From Gammaproteobacteria bacterium (lineage in GTDB: Bacteria > Pseudomonadota > Gammaproteobacteria > Pseudomonadales > Pseudohongiellaceae), in the NCBI GenBank assembly GCA_016764875.1, contig JAESQX010000235.1, positions 1 through 33,139 of the forward strand: a stretch of 33,139 bases of DNA. The letters run 5' to 3'. Position numbers and translations under genes: made by a program. Below, piece after piece: positions 16,015-23,635 of this stretch (position 1 is its first letter; each line of letters begins with the position of its first letter). The notes under the pieces are model-generated. The model saw only the letters and a list, made by a program, of their open reading frames with translations, did no database searches and was not told the origin of the DNA.

Positions 16015-18093
16015 ATGGAAAGCATTGACGAAAACAAAGTAAATGGATCAACTGACCCGATAGTTCCCATAGATTTCACCCCCAACCAGGATAAAGGGGA
16101 GAAGTTTTCTTTTCGATTTCGCTGGTTACACCTATTCCTTATTCTGTTTCTCGCAATGTCCGGCTCGGCCGCCTGGTTTGTGCTGACCGCCAAATCGATT
16201 GCTATAGATGTCACCCCCCTTACCGCCAGTATCCAACTTGAAGGCGGATTGGCCATAAAAATGGGCCCGCGTTTTTTGGTCAGGGAGGGGGTGTACGAGA
16301 TAAGTCTGACCAATGAAGGCTATCATGATTTAACCACCAACTTGTTTGTTACCGATCAGCAATCCCAGTCGCATCCAATTGAAATGCGAAGGCTGCCGGG
16401 ACTGGTGACCATTGAGGTGCTTTCCCTGGAAGGAGCGCGGGTGCAGATTGATTCAGTGGATATAGGCGTGACTCCGCTGGTGGATGTACCGGTAGAAGCA
16501 GGGAAACATGAAATGTTGATCTCCCGGGATCGTTATCTTCCGGCTAAAGAGCAGATTGTTGTGGAGGGACGTTCCATACGAGAGCGATTTGAACTTGAAC
16601 TGGCCCCGGCATGGGCGGTTGTCAGCCTTGTTAGTGAGCCGGCTGCGGCGGAAGTTTTGATTGACGGAGTGCCGGTTGGCTTTACTCCAATGAATGCTGA
16701 AGTGCTTCAGGGGGACAGGGAGTTCACCATAAAACTGGCCGGCCACAAAGCCTGGCAGGGCGATATTTCTATCGAAGCCGGAAGGGATCTGGTAATCCCT
16801 GGAATAGTCTTGGAGGCTGCGGATGGTCTGGTATTTATCCGTTCCAACCCCAGTAACGCAAGTGTAACCATCAGCGGAGAGTTCAAAGGACAGACACCCC
16901 TCGAAGTTGCCTTGACCCCTGGGGAGCGTCATGAAATTACGCTGTTCAAGGCTGGGTATGCCTCCGGTACTCGAAGTATTCAAACAGCTCCGGACGAGGA
17001 AACCGAGCTGAATATAAAGCTGGAACCAGTCATGGCCAGTGTCCGGGTGCAGGCCAGCCCGGAAGACGCGCAGCTGTATATAAATGGTGAATTTCGTGGG
17101 CTGGCTAATCAGACCCTGGAACTGATGGCGGTGAGCCAGCAGATTGAAATTAGAAAGCAGGGGTATGTCCCCCACACAGCAGAATTTACCTCGCGACCCG
17201 GGTTGGAACAAGTTATCCGGGTTACTCTCAAGTCTCTCGAACAAGAACGGTTGGAGAAAATCAAGCCGGTTATTACAACGCTGGCAGGGCAGACACTTAA
17301 ATTGTTCTATCCTGGCACCATTACCATGGGGGCATCGCGACGAGAAGCAGGTCGAAGGCCAAACGAATCAATACGCGAAGTGACCCTGGAGCAGCCCTTT
17401 TACTTCAGCCTGTACGAAGTAACAAATGGGGAATACAAGAAATTTAAAGCGGACCATTCATCCGGTACTTTTCAAAGTCAGCCTCTTGGTCTGGATTTAC
17501 AGCCAGTCACCCAGGTGAATTGGAATGATGCCGCGCTTTATTGCAACTGGTTAAGCAAGCAGGAGGGGCTGCCCCTGTTTTACCAGGAGACAGATGGCGA
17601 AGTGGTGGGGTTTGATCCGCAGTCAACGGGATATCGATTACCTTCGGAAGCCGAGTGGGCCTGGATAGCAAGATTCAATGGCAGCGAAGCGGCTCTCAAA
17701 TATTCCTGGGGAGATCAACTGCAACCACCTGACGGTGCGGGTAATTTTGCAGATGTTACCGCGCAGGCTTACCTGGGTCAGGTTTTGTTTGATTACAATG
17801 ACAGCTACCTTGGTTCGGCGCCGGTTGGAGATTTTACGCCAAACTACCATGGGGTATATGACATGGCCGGTAATGTAGCGGAATGGGTGCATGATTTTTA
17901 TGGTACTGCCGGGAGCCTCGGTGGTGCGACTGAAGTTGATCCTCTTGGGCTACAGTCCGGGCAGTACCACACCATAAGGGGATCCAGTTGGACCCATGGT
18001 TCTATAACCGAGCTTAGATTGTCTTTTCGGGACTTTGGTGAAGTGCAGCGCAATGATCTTGGATTCAGAATTGCTCGATACCTGGGAGAATGA
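16015..18093 (+). CDS. Membrane-anchored PEGA-repeat protein with SUMF1/FGE-like domain
   Basis: This is a 692-residue single-pass inner-membrane protein. The helix is at residues 37-58. Residues 61-115 are a degenerate PEGA-like repeat, followed by four clearer PEGA repeats at about 129-187, 199-255, 269-328 and 340-400 (for example VLIDGVPVGFTP, VTISGEFKGQTPLEV). Residues 430-690 are a SUMF1/formylglycine-generating-enzyme-like domain: TMGASRREAGRRPNE, YEVTNGEYKKF, YRLPSEAEWAWIAR, GVYDMAGNVAEWVHDFYG, HTIRGSSWTH and LGFRIARY. The final block lacks the cysteine pair used by true FGE enzymes, and the only Cys I see is in ALYCNWL, so it is probably a binding module rather than a sulfatase activator. 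Its stop overlaps the next start (ATGA). Confidence 0.9.
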   Translation: MESIDENKVNGSTDPIVPIDFTPNQDKGEKFSFRFRWLHLFLILFLAMSGSAAWFVLTAKSIAIDVTPLTASIQLEGGLAIKMGPRFLVREGVYEISLTNEGYHDLTTNLFVTDQQSQSHPIEMRRLPGLVTIEVLSLEGARVQIDSVDIGVTPLVDVPVEAGKHEMLISRDRYLPAKEQIVVEGRSIRERFELELAPAWAVVSLVSEPAAAEVLIDGVPVGFTPMNAEVLQGDREFTIKLAGHKAWQGDISIEAGRDLVIPGIVLEAADGLVFIRSNPSNASVTISGEFKGQTPLEVALTPGERHEITLFKAGYASGTRSIQTAPDEETELNIKLEPVMASVRVQASPEDAQLYINGEFRGLANQTLELMAVSQQIEIRKQGYVPHTAEFTSRPGLEQVIRVTLKSLEQERLEKIKPVITTLAGQTLKLFYPGTITMGASRREAGRRPNESIREVTLEQPFYFSLYEVTNGEYKKFKADHSSGTFQSQPLGLDLQPVTQVNWNDAALYCNWLSKQEGLPLFYQETDGEVVGFDPQSTGYRLPSEAEWAWIARFNGSEAALKYSWGDQLQPPDGAGNFADVTAQAYLGQVLFDYNDSYLGSAPVGDFTPNYHGVYDMAGNVAEWVHDFYGTAGSLGGATEVDPLGLQSGQYHTIRGSSWTHGSITELRLSFRDFGEVQRNDLGFRIARYLGE

Positions 18094-18368
18094 GATTGAT
18101 GAAACTGATAAAAATTTATTCAGGCATATTTCTGTTTCTTTGTTTAACGCCATCCTGGGCCGCTGAAGCTCCAAAGGAGGATTCGGAGCAAGAAAATAAT
18201 GCTCAAATCAGCTCCGGGGAACAACAACGCTCAGAGGTGGATCCAGCAACAAGTCCGGAGGAGGATAGTGAGTTAGAGGCTGAAAAGGAACAGCAAAGCT
18301 CGTCAAGATTTATCCCAACAGAACAAGTTTCCCAGGACCTGGGAGTTTCATTTCCCGTAGATATATAG
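18090..18368 (+). CDS. Small secreted acidic protein with conserved-looking tail
   Basis: This is a 92-residue product with an N-terminal signal peptide (KLIKIYSGIFLFLCLTPSWAAEA, cleavage after SWA). The mature part is a very acidic, Gln/Ser-rich and likely disordered linker of about 45 residues, ending in SSRFIPTEQVSQDLGVSFPVDI. The ordered, apolar tail against a low-complexity linker looks like a short binding peptide. I do not recognise a named family. It overlaps the SUMF1/PEGA gene by 4 bp and is 41 bp before the MotA/ExbB-like gene, so it is an integral member of the operon. It may link the periplasmic parts of the complex. Confidence 0.75.
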   Translation: MRLMKLIKIYSGIFLFLCLTPSWAAEAPKEDSEQENNAQISSGEQQRSEVDPATSPEEDSELEAEKEQQSSSRFIPTEQVSQDLGVSFPVDI

Positions 18369-18409
18369 CGGGTGTAATTCAGGAAGAACAATCCATACAG
18401 GAAAATAGC

Positions 18410-19225
18410 ATGAAGCAAGGTTTATTATGGGAATTTATTTACCAGATTGCCGCACTCATTGTGGCTGTAATACTGGTACATTCTGTTTATGTCACGATTG
18501 TCAGGCCAAACGCAGATTTGATACAGGAGCAACAGACATTCCTGCAGCAGAATGATGAAAATTACGTTCCAGAACGCTCAGTATACGTAATTCTTAAAGA
18601 TTACGAACAGGAAACCTGCATTATTTTACTGTTCTGGGCGATTTCCATTATTGGATTGAAAATTCAACATGCCATTAAGGAGAGGTCTCTGCTGGATAAT
18701 GAATTAGTCCAGATTGCAGAAGGAATGAGTATATTACCCGAGGATTCAAGAAATTTTGCGCGTCCGGTGGAAGCCCTGCCAGAGATACAACGGGATTATT
18801 TGTTACCAAGGGCACTACTGGCAGGGCTGCATAGATTCCAGACTACCCGTAATATTCAGGATGTTGCCAGTACCGTGAAAGATGTCTGTGAGATTGAGTC
18901 GGAGCGGCTCGAAACCGAACTTGCTCTCGTGCGCTACATTGCCTGGGCAATTCCATCTATTGGATTCCTGGGAACGGTCAGAGGTATAGGTCAGGCTCTG
19001 GGGCAGGCATATCAAGCTGTAAGTGGAGATATAGTCGGGGTAACCGTGAGTCTCGGGGTGGCGTTTAATTCAACTTTTGTTGCACTGGTGGTAAGTATTT
19101 TGCTGATGTTCCTGTTGCACCAGCTTCAGCTGCTACAGGACAGGCTGGTGCTTGATGCACAGAACTATTGTGATAAAAACCTGGTGCAATATTTACAGGT
19201 TCCTGATCAGAGAAGTCTTGTATGA
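18410..19225 (+). CDS. MotA/TolQ/ExbB-family proton channel protein
   Basis: This is a 271-residue inner-membrane protein with four predicted helices (about 10-31, 69-85, 173-192 and 214-236) and a cytoplasmic domain between the second and third. The C-terminal half carries the family signature, IPSIGFLGTVRGIGQA then VSLGVAFNSTFVALVVSI. Thr189 and Thr222 correspond to the conserved threonines of the two pore helices of ExbB/TolQ. Family members form pentamers around a dimer of ExbD/TolR/MotB and use proton flow to do mechanical work. No classical ExbD, TolR or MotB gene is adjacent; the candidates are the two VWA proteins downstream. Its stop overlaps the next start (ATGA). Confidence 0.9.
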   Translation: MKQGLLWEFIYQIAALIVAVILVHSVYVTIVRPNADLIQEQQTFLQQNDENYVPERSVYVILKDYEQETCIILLFWAISIIGLKIQHAIKERSLLDNELVQIAEGMSILPEDSRNFARPVEALPEIQRDYLLPRALLAGLHRFQTTRNIQDVASTVKDVCEIESERLETELALVRYIAWAIPSIGFLGTVRGIGQALGQAYQAVSGDIVGVTVSLGVAFNSTFVALVVSILLMFLLHQLQLLQDRLVLDAQNYCDKNLVQYLQVPDQRSLV

Positions 19226-20616
19226 GCCTGAAAGTTATTGAACTAAACGACAGCGCCGTCACGGTCAGTGATGAAAGCGGGTTGATTTTTCAGAGCCCTG
19301 GATTTGCCCAGTTCGGTGATGAGGGTCTTGTGGTGGGTGAAGAGGCGGAGAAACAGACTCGAATAAGGCCCACCAGTAGTTTCAATAAATTCTGGCATCA
19401 ACTCAGTATGGAGCCCCTGGGTTATTCTGTTGGCGGCGTAAGACATTTCGCAGATCTTGCCTTTGCTCACCTGATGCATCTAGCGGACGAAGCAAAAATC
19501 GATGGAGACGTTATTCTTGCCGTGCCGGGCAATTTCACCAGTGCCCAGTTATCAATCCTGCTGGGTATAACCAGCCATTGTCCTTTTAATCCTGTTGGAG
19601 TTGTAGATGCTGCACTGGCCAACACCATCAGGTTGGCAAGGAAGCCGCATATAATCTACGCGGATATTCAGTTACATCAGGCATTATTGACTAAATTTTC
19701 CATAACGGATGGAAACCTGCAGCGCGATACAGTTATTCAGATTCCTGAAGCTGGTTTACAGAATTTTATGGATCTAACCATGCAGCTTGCAACCGGGCTG
19801 TTTATTCAACAATGCCGTTTTAACCCTCAGCATACTGCAGAATCAGAGCAGCAGCTTTATAACGCTCTACCTGCCTGGTTGAAACAACATAAGGACTCAA
19901 AAAGCAGTCTGTTGATGGAGATTAAAACAGCCAGTGCCATACACCAGGCCAAGTTGCCATGGAAAAGCCTGGTACAAGAACTTGCTGGATATTACGCCAG
20001 GATAAATCAACAGTTGACGGCACTGGCCAGTGAAGGTAACTGTCAGATACTGATTTCAGCAAGCCTTGCTCAATTGCCCGATTACATTCAATCAGCGCCG
20101 TCCCACAGTGATGTACAAGTCGTGTCGCCCGAATTACTGGGTAAGACTTGTATCGAATTACAACAGTATATTGATAGCAACGGGGAAGGTTTCCATTTTG
20201 TCACCCGGTTGCCTCTGGTATCCACTGGGGCTTCAAACCATGAGTTCGAATCTGGCACCGTGAGTGAGGAGCCAGCACCCCTCGAGACAGGTGAGCACCC
20301 GGGTCTCCCCACCCACGTCTTATTTGAGAACCATGCCTTGCCTCTGGGGAAGGTGGCTATCAGAAATGATGGTGCCGGCGGTACCACTGCGGCAGTAAAT
20401 GGGCGGGGTATATGCTTGGCACTCAGTGAGATGCCGGACTATCTGGGGCAAATTGAAAAGGAAGACGACCGGGTGTTCATGGTCTGTGGAGAAGCAGGGG
20501 CCATTGTAAATGGAGAAAAAGTAGCGGGAAGGAAGCAATTGTCATTAGGAGACCAGATAACATTCAATGATCAGGGTAAAGCTATTACCCTGATCAGGGT
20601 ACGCGATGGCGTCTAA
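19222..20616 (+). CDS. Degenerate Hsp70/actin-fold protein with FHA-like C-terminus
   Basis: This is a 464-residue cytosolic protein (no signal peptide or membrane helix). The first about 330 residues follow the Hsp70/actin-fold order: a strand VIELNDSAVTVSDESG at the phosphate-1 position, EGLVVGEEAEKQTRIRP, VILAVPGNFTSAQLSILLGI, and VVDAALANTIRLARK before IIYADIQLHQALLTKF. The glycine-rich ATP-binding loops (DLGTT, DLGGGT in Hsp70) are missing, so nucleotide hydrolysis is doubtful. The last about 95 residues (GKVAIRNDG to VNGEKVAGRKQLSLGDQITF) resemble an FHA-type beta sandwich without a clear phosphothreonine-binding Arg. It overlaps both neighbours (4 bp and 11 bp). It is inferred to be a cytoplasmic regulator of the channel complex. 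Confidence 0.7.
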   Translation: MSLKVIELNDSAVTVSDESGLIFQSPGFAQFGDEGLVVGEEAEKQTRIRPTSSFNKFWHQLSMEPLGYSVGGVRHFADLAFAHLMHLADEAKIDGDVILAVPGNFTSAQLSILLGITSHCPFNPVGVVDAALANTIRLARKPHIIYADIQLHQALLTKFSITDGNLQRDTVIQIPEAGLQNFMDLTMQLATGLFIQQCRFNPQHTAESEQQLYNALPAWLKQHKDSKSSLLMEIKTASAIHQAKLPWKSLVQELAGYYARINQQLTALASEGNCQILISASLAQLPDYIQSAPSHSDVQVVSPELLGKTCIELQQYIDSNGEGFHFVTRLPLVSTGASNHEFESGTVSEEPAPLETGEHPGLPTHVLFENHALPLGKVAIRNDGAGGTTAAVNGRGICLALSEMPDYLGQIEKEDDRVFMVCGEAGAIVNGEKVAGRKQLSLGDQITFNDQGKAITLIRVRDGV

Positions 20617-21706
20617 TAAAAAAAAGCGCAGAGATTTAAATCCGTTAAGCCTGGCATTCCTGGATGTTATGTCATGCGGTTTTGGCGCGGTAGTGCTGTT
20701 ATTTCTGATTCTCGATCACTCTGCCCAGGTGGAGGCCGTAGAAGGCAATCCTCAAATCGAAGCTGAGGTAAATCTGTTGCAAGTAGAGATCAGGGAGGGT
20801 GAACTTAATCTGGTACGGGTTCGCAATACGATTTCTGATGTAAATCTGGAAGTCGTTACGGCACAGGGCCTGGCCGATCGTATCCAGGAACAGATTGATA
20901 ATTTTCTCCAGGAGCTTGCCGCACTGGAAAACAGTGCTGTGGTAAGTACCGATGTCATCGAAGAGTTACGTGCCGAAATTCAGGCGCTGGAGGACGAGCT
21001 GCAGCGCTTACAGGCCAGCGCCCTTGAGGCAGAAGGCAATAGTGTACGACAGTTTCTGGGGGATGGAGACAGGCAATATTTGTCCGGGATGTTCCTTGGA
21101 GGTAATCGAATTCTCATCCTGATGGATAAATCGGCCAGTATGCTGGATGAAACACTGGTTAATATTATCAGAACTCGAAATATGTCTGAGGAACGCAAAC
21201 TCAATGCGCCGAAATGGCAACGTGCTGTCAAAACTGTGGAATGGATTACCAGCCAGCTGCCCATCACCAGTCGTTATCAGATTTACGGTTTTAATGACGA
21301 GACTGATGTAATGCTGGAAGGAACCGAAAACCAGTGGCTTGAGGTGGCAGACCGGGAACGACTGGAGGAAGTCATCACCGAAGTAAGGGCAATAGTACCT
21401 GATGCGGGCACCAACATGGTGCGACTTTTCCAAACCGTAGCTCAAATGACACCATTGCCGGATAATATATTTTTAATTACGGATGGGTTGCCCACACTTG
21501 GCAATCGTCGCAGTTCAGGTTCTCTGGTGACACCGAGTCAAAGGCTGGAATTATTTGACGATGCTCTGGAGGAACTGCCGGATAATATTCCGGTCAACGT
21601 TATATTGCTGCCTCTTGAAGGCGATCCCAGTGCCGCAGCCGCCTTCTGGCAGTTGGCACAGTACACCAGGGGCTCATTTCTTACCCCGTCACCTGATTGG
21701 CCCTGA
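20606..21706 (+). CDS. Membrane-anchored VWA protein with ExbD/MotB-like helix (paralog 1)
   Basis: This is a 366-residue protein. A basic cytoplasmic N-terminus (MASNKKKRRD) leads into one membrane helix, AFLDVMSCGFGAVVLLFLIL (residues 17-36). Asp20 at the start of the helix is placed like the proton-carrying Asp of ExbD, TolR and MotB. Residues 45-145 are coiled coil. A VWA domain starts near residue 167 with the metal-site motif DKSAS (Asp174, Ser176, Ser178), Thr269 in AGTNM, and Asp293 in LITDGLP, so the MIDAS site looks intact. It starts 11 bp inside the previous gene and its TGA overlaps the next ATG. It is inferred to be one half of a VWA pair that partners the MotA/ExbB-like protein. 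Confidence 0.85.
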   Translation: MASNKKKRRDLNPLSLAFLDVMSCGFGAVVLLFLILDHSAQVEAVEGNPQIEAEVNLLQVEIREGELNLVRVRNTISDVNLEVVTAQGLADRIQEQIDNFLQELAALENSAVVSTDVIEELRAEIQALEDELQRLQASALEAEGNSVRQFLGDGDRQYLSGMFLGGNRILILMDKSASMLDETLVNIIRTRNMSEERKLNAPKWQRAVKTVEWITSQLPITSRYQIYGFNDETDVMLEGTENQWLEVADRERLEEVITEVRAIVPDAGTNMVRLFQTVAQMTPLPDNIFLITDGLPTLGNRRSSGSLVTPSQRLELFDDALEELPDNIPVNVILLPLEGDPSAAAAFWQLAQYTRGSFLTPSPDWP

Positions 21707-22704
21707 TGCGCAGGAACAGAGAAACAGACTCGTACAGTGTTGCCTTTCTGGATGTGATGTCCTGTGGTTTTGGGGCTATTATCCTGTTATTGATGATTAC
21801 CAGGAGTGCGGCGCCGGTTATTATTGAAATCAGCGACGTGGATACCACTGGGTCGGTTAATGAGTTACAAGAGCAACTTTTTGCTATCCGGGGAGAAACA
21901 ACTACGTTAGACCGGGAGCTGAATGCCAAACAGGAGCAGCTTTCGACCTATCAGGAGAGGGTGGCGCGTCTGCGGAGGGAATTGACACAGGCTCAGGCGC
22001 AACACCAGATTACCAGCCAGACATCCGAAGAAACCGCCGATGAACTGGGGCAATTAAACATTGCCAGACAGGCGCTTAGTGCTGAAATGCAGCGCCTTCT
22101 CGAGCAGAATTTCGCTAAACAGGACAATGTCATAGCGGGTATTCCGGTGGACAGCGAGTACATTATTTTCGTTATTGACACCTCCGGCAGTATGTATCAA
22201 TCAAGCTGGAGCAGAATGCTGGAAGTAATAGGCAATACCCTGGATGTCTACCCTGAGGTAAAAGGTATCCAGGTGATGAATGACATGGGAGATTATATGT
22301 TTGACTCCTACCGTGGACAGTGGATTCCAGATACACCAAGTCGGCGGAATTTGATTATTTCCACCCTGCGCACGTGGAATCCATACAGTAACAGCAGTCC
22401 GGTTGAAGGGGTTACCAGGGCGATAAATTCATTTTATTCGCCGGATAAAAAAATAAGTATTTATGTACTCGGTGATGATTTCCAGCCCGGCGGGTCTATT
22501 ACAGAGGTATTGCGGGTAATTCAGCGTATAAATCTTGAAGGTGCCGATGGGGAACGCCTGGTTAGAATTCATGGGATTGGATTTCCCAATATTTTTCAAT
22601 TGGACAGGCGCTTTCAGCAAAGTGTCTATCGATATTCAAACCTTATGCGAGAGTTGACTCAGCGAAATGGCGGGACTTTTGTGGGTTTGAACGATTATCG
22701 ATAA
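21706..22704 (+). CDS. Membrane-anchored VWA protein with ExbD/MotB-like helix (paralog 2)
   Basis: This is a 332-residue paralog of the preceding protein. The track begins at a TTG (21697); I choose the ATG at 21706, which overlaps the upstream stop (TGATG) and gives MRRNRETDSY before the helix. The helix VAFLDVMSCGFGAIILLLMI (residues 12-31) keeps the AFLDVMSCGFGA block exactly, with Asp16 in the key position. Coiled coil covers residues 52-135. The VWA domain begins with FVIDTSGSM (Asp158, Ser160, Ser162) and has GDDF for the last acidic position; the middle Thr of the site appears replaced within NSSPVEG. It ends the tight operon; the next gene starts 158 bp later. Confidence 0.85.
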   Translation: MRRNRETDSYSVAFLDVMSCGFGAIILLLMITRSAAPVIIEISDVDTTGSVNELQEQLFAIRGETTTLDRELNAKQEQLSTYQERVARLRRELTQAQAQHQITSQTSEETADELGQLNIARQALSAEMQRLLEQNFAKQDNVIAGIPVDSEYIIFVIDTSGSMYQSSWSRMLEVIGNTLDVYPEVKGIQVMNDMGDYMFDSYRGQWIPDTPSRRNLIISTLRTWNPYSNSSPVEGVTRAINSFYSPDKKISIYVLGDDFQPGGSITEVLRVIQRINLEGADGERLVRIHGIGFPNIFQLDRRFQQSVYRYSNLMRELTQRNGGTFVGLNDYR

Positions 22705-22862
22705 TCAGGCCTTGCATAAAATGGCTAAATTAATAAGCGGTTCCTCAAAAATGAGGTATAAATATAGATTCTCAACGAGATTTCATTTAGACATTATTCA
22801 AGAGGCCTTTTTTCATTACCGGTTTATCTATAAATTTCTACCGAGGAGCCTGAACCAGGGCA

Positions 22863-23504
22863 TTGGCAGCGACAGTGATTAAATTAGTTAATATTTGGAA
22901 CCCCAGATCAATACGCGGGCTGATGATGGCGGCGATGTTTGGCATTTTAGCTGCATGTGGCGTCAATAACGTTACCGTTACAGGAACTTATCCTACTCCG
23001 AATGTGGGAAAGCTGCCTCTGAAAATAGCAGTCTATTATGACGAAGCACTACGGGATTTCAGTTACATCGAATACACCGAGACCGGTAAGGAAGAGTTCG
23101 ATATTCATAGTGGGCAATCACATATAGATCTGTTTAATGCCATTCTTCCAGGAATGTTTGAGCAAATTGTCATAGTCGACTCCATGGAAGAAGCAAAAGG
23201 CACGGGGGTGGACGCTGTATTTGCGCCGGCTATTGAAGAGTTTCAACTGGCGTTGCCCTACAAAACCAAACTGGACATGTTTGAAGTCTGGATTAAATAC
23301 AATATGCGATTATTAACAGCTGATGGTGAATATATCGCCGACTGGGTAGCGACTTCATACGGGAAAACCCCCACAGAAACCTTCCGTTCTAACGAAGCGG
23401 GAATCAATGAAGCGGCATTTAGCGCATTGCGAGATCTGGGTTCCAGTTTCTCCCTGAATTTTGCTCGGGTTCCAGAGGTTCGCGACTGGTTGGCCAGTAG
23501 ATAA
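22863..23504 (+). CDS. Lipoprotein of unknown function
   Basis: This is a predicted lipoprotein of 213 residues or slightly fewer. The signal peptide (NPRSIRGLMMAAMFGIL) ends in the lipobox LAAC at about residue 32. The mature part is a mixed alpha/beta domain with LPLKIAVYYDEALRDFSYIEY, FNAILPGMFEQIVIVDS and MRLLTADGEYIADW, a layout seen in YajG/LptE-like envelope lipoproteins that bind partners through a small beta sheet. I do not know the family. The start is uncertain: the track uses a TTG at 22863, a GTG at 22875 is possible, and internal ATGs would lose the positive charges of the signal peptide. It follows the VWA genes by 158 bp and may be a separate transcript. Confidence 0.72.
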   Translation: MAATVIKLVNIWNPRSIRGLMMAAMFGILAACGVNNVTVTGTYPTPNVGKLPLKIAVYYDEALRDFSYIEYTETGKEEFDIHSGQSHIDLFNAILPGMFEQIVIVDSMEEAKGTGVDAVFAPAIEEFQLALPYKTKLDMFEVWIKYNMRLLTADGEYIADWVATSYGKTPTETFRSNEAGINEAAFSALRDLGSSFSLNFARVPEVRDWLASR

Positions 23505-23635
23505 ATGAGATTTAAGGATAATAAAATGACTGTCAGCGAATTTTGCTGTTACTTATAAACCGGGCTCTGCGCTGTATCTGTGGATCAGGCTGACAAGATG
23601 CAACGCTGTAAAGACCGGTTAATGTGAGGCTGCTT

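Noticed and set aside
16453-17244. Minus-strand ORF of 263 aa inside the PEGA/SUMF1 gene
   Set aside because: The plus frame contains clear PEGA repeats over the same span; the opposite frame shows no domain.
10556-22704. Zorya-type antiphage system (ZorA/ZorB plus helicase/nuclease)
   Set aside because: There is a MotA/ExbB-like protein, but no helicase, nuclease or OmpA-type ZorB; the partners are VWA, PEGA and lipoprotein genes, pointing to an envelope role.
22735-22760. Small hairpin CCTCA-AAAA-TGAGG after the second VWA gene
   Set aside because: The stem is only 5 bp with no T-run, so it does not qualify as a terminator.
23526-23558. Micro-ORF MTVSEFCCYL with AAGGA 7 bases upstream, between two lipoprotein genes
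   Set aside because: Ten codons with a decent ribosome-binding site could be a leader peptide, but there is no attenuator-like hairpin and no codon pattern pointing to regulation; chance is the simpler explanation.
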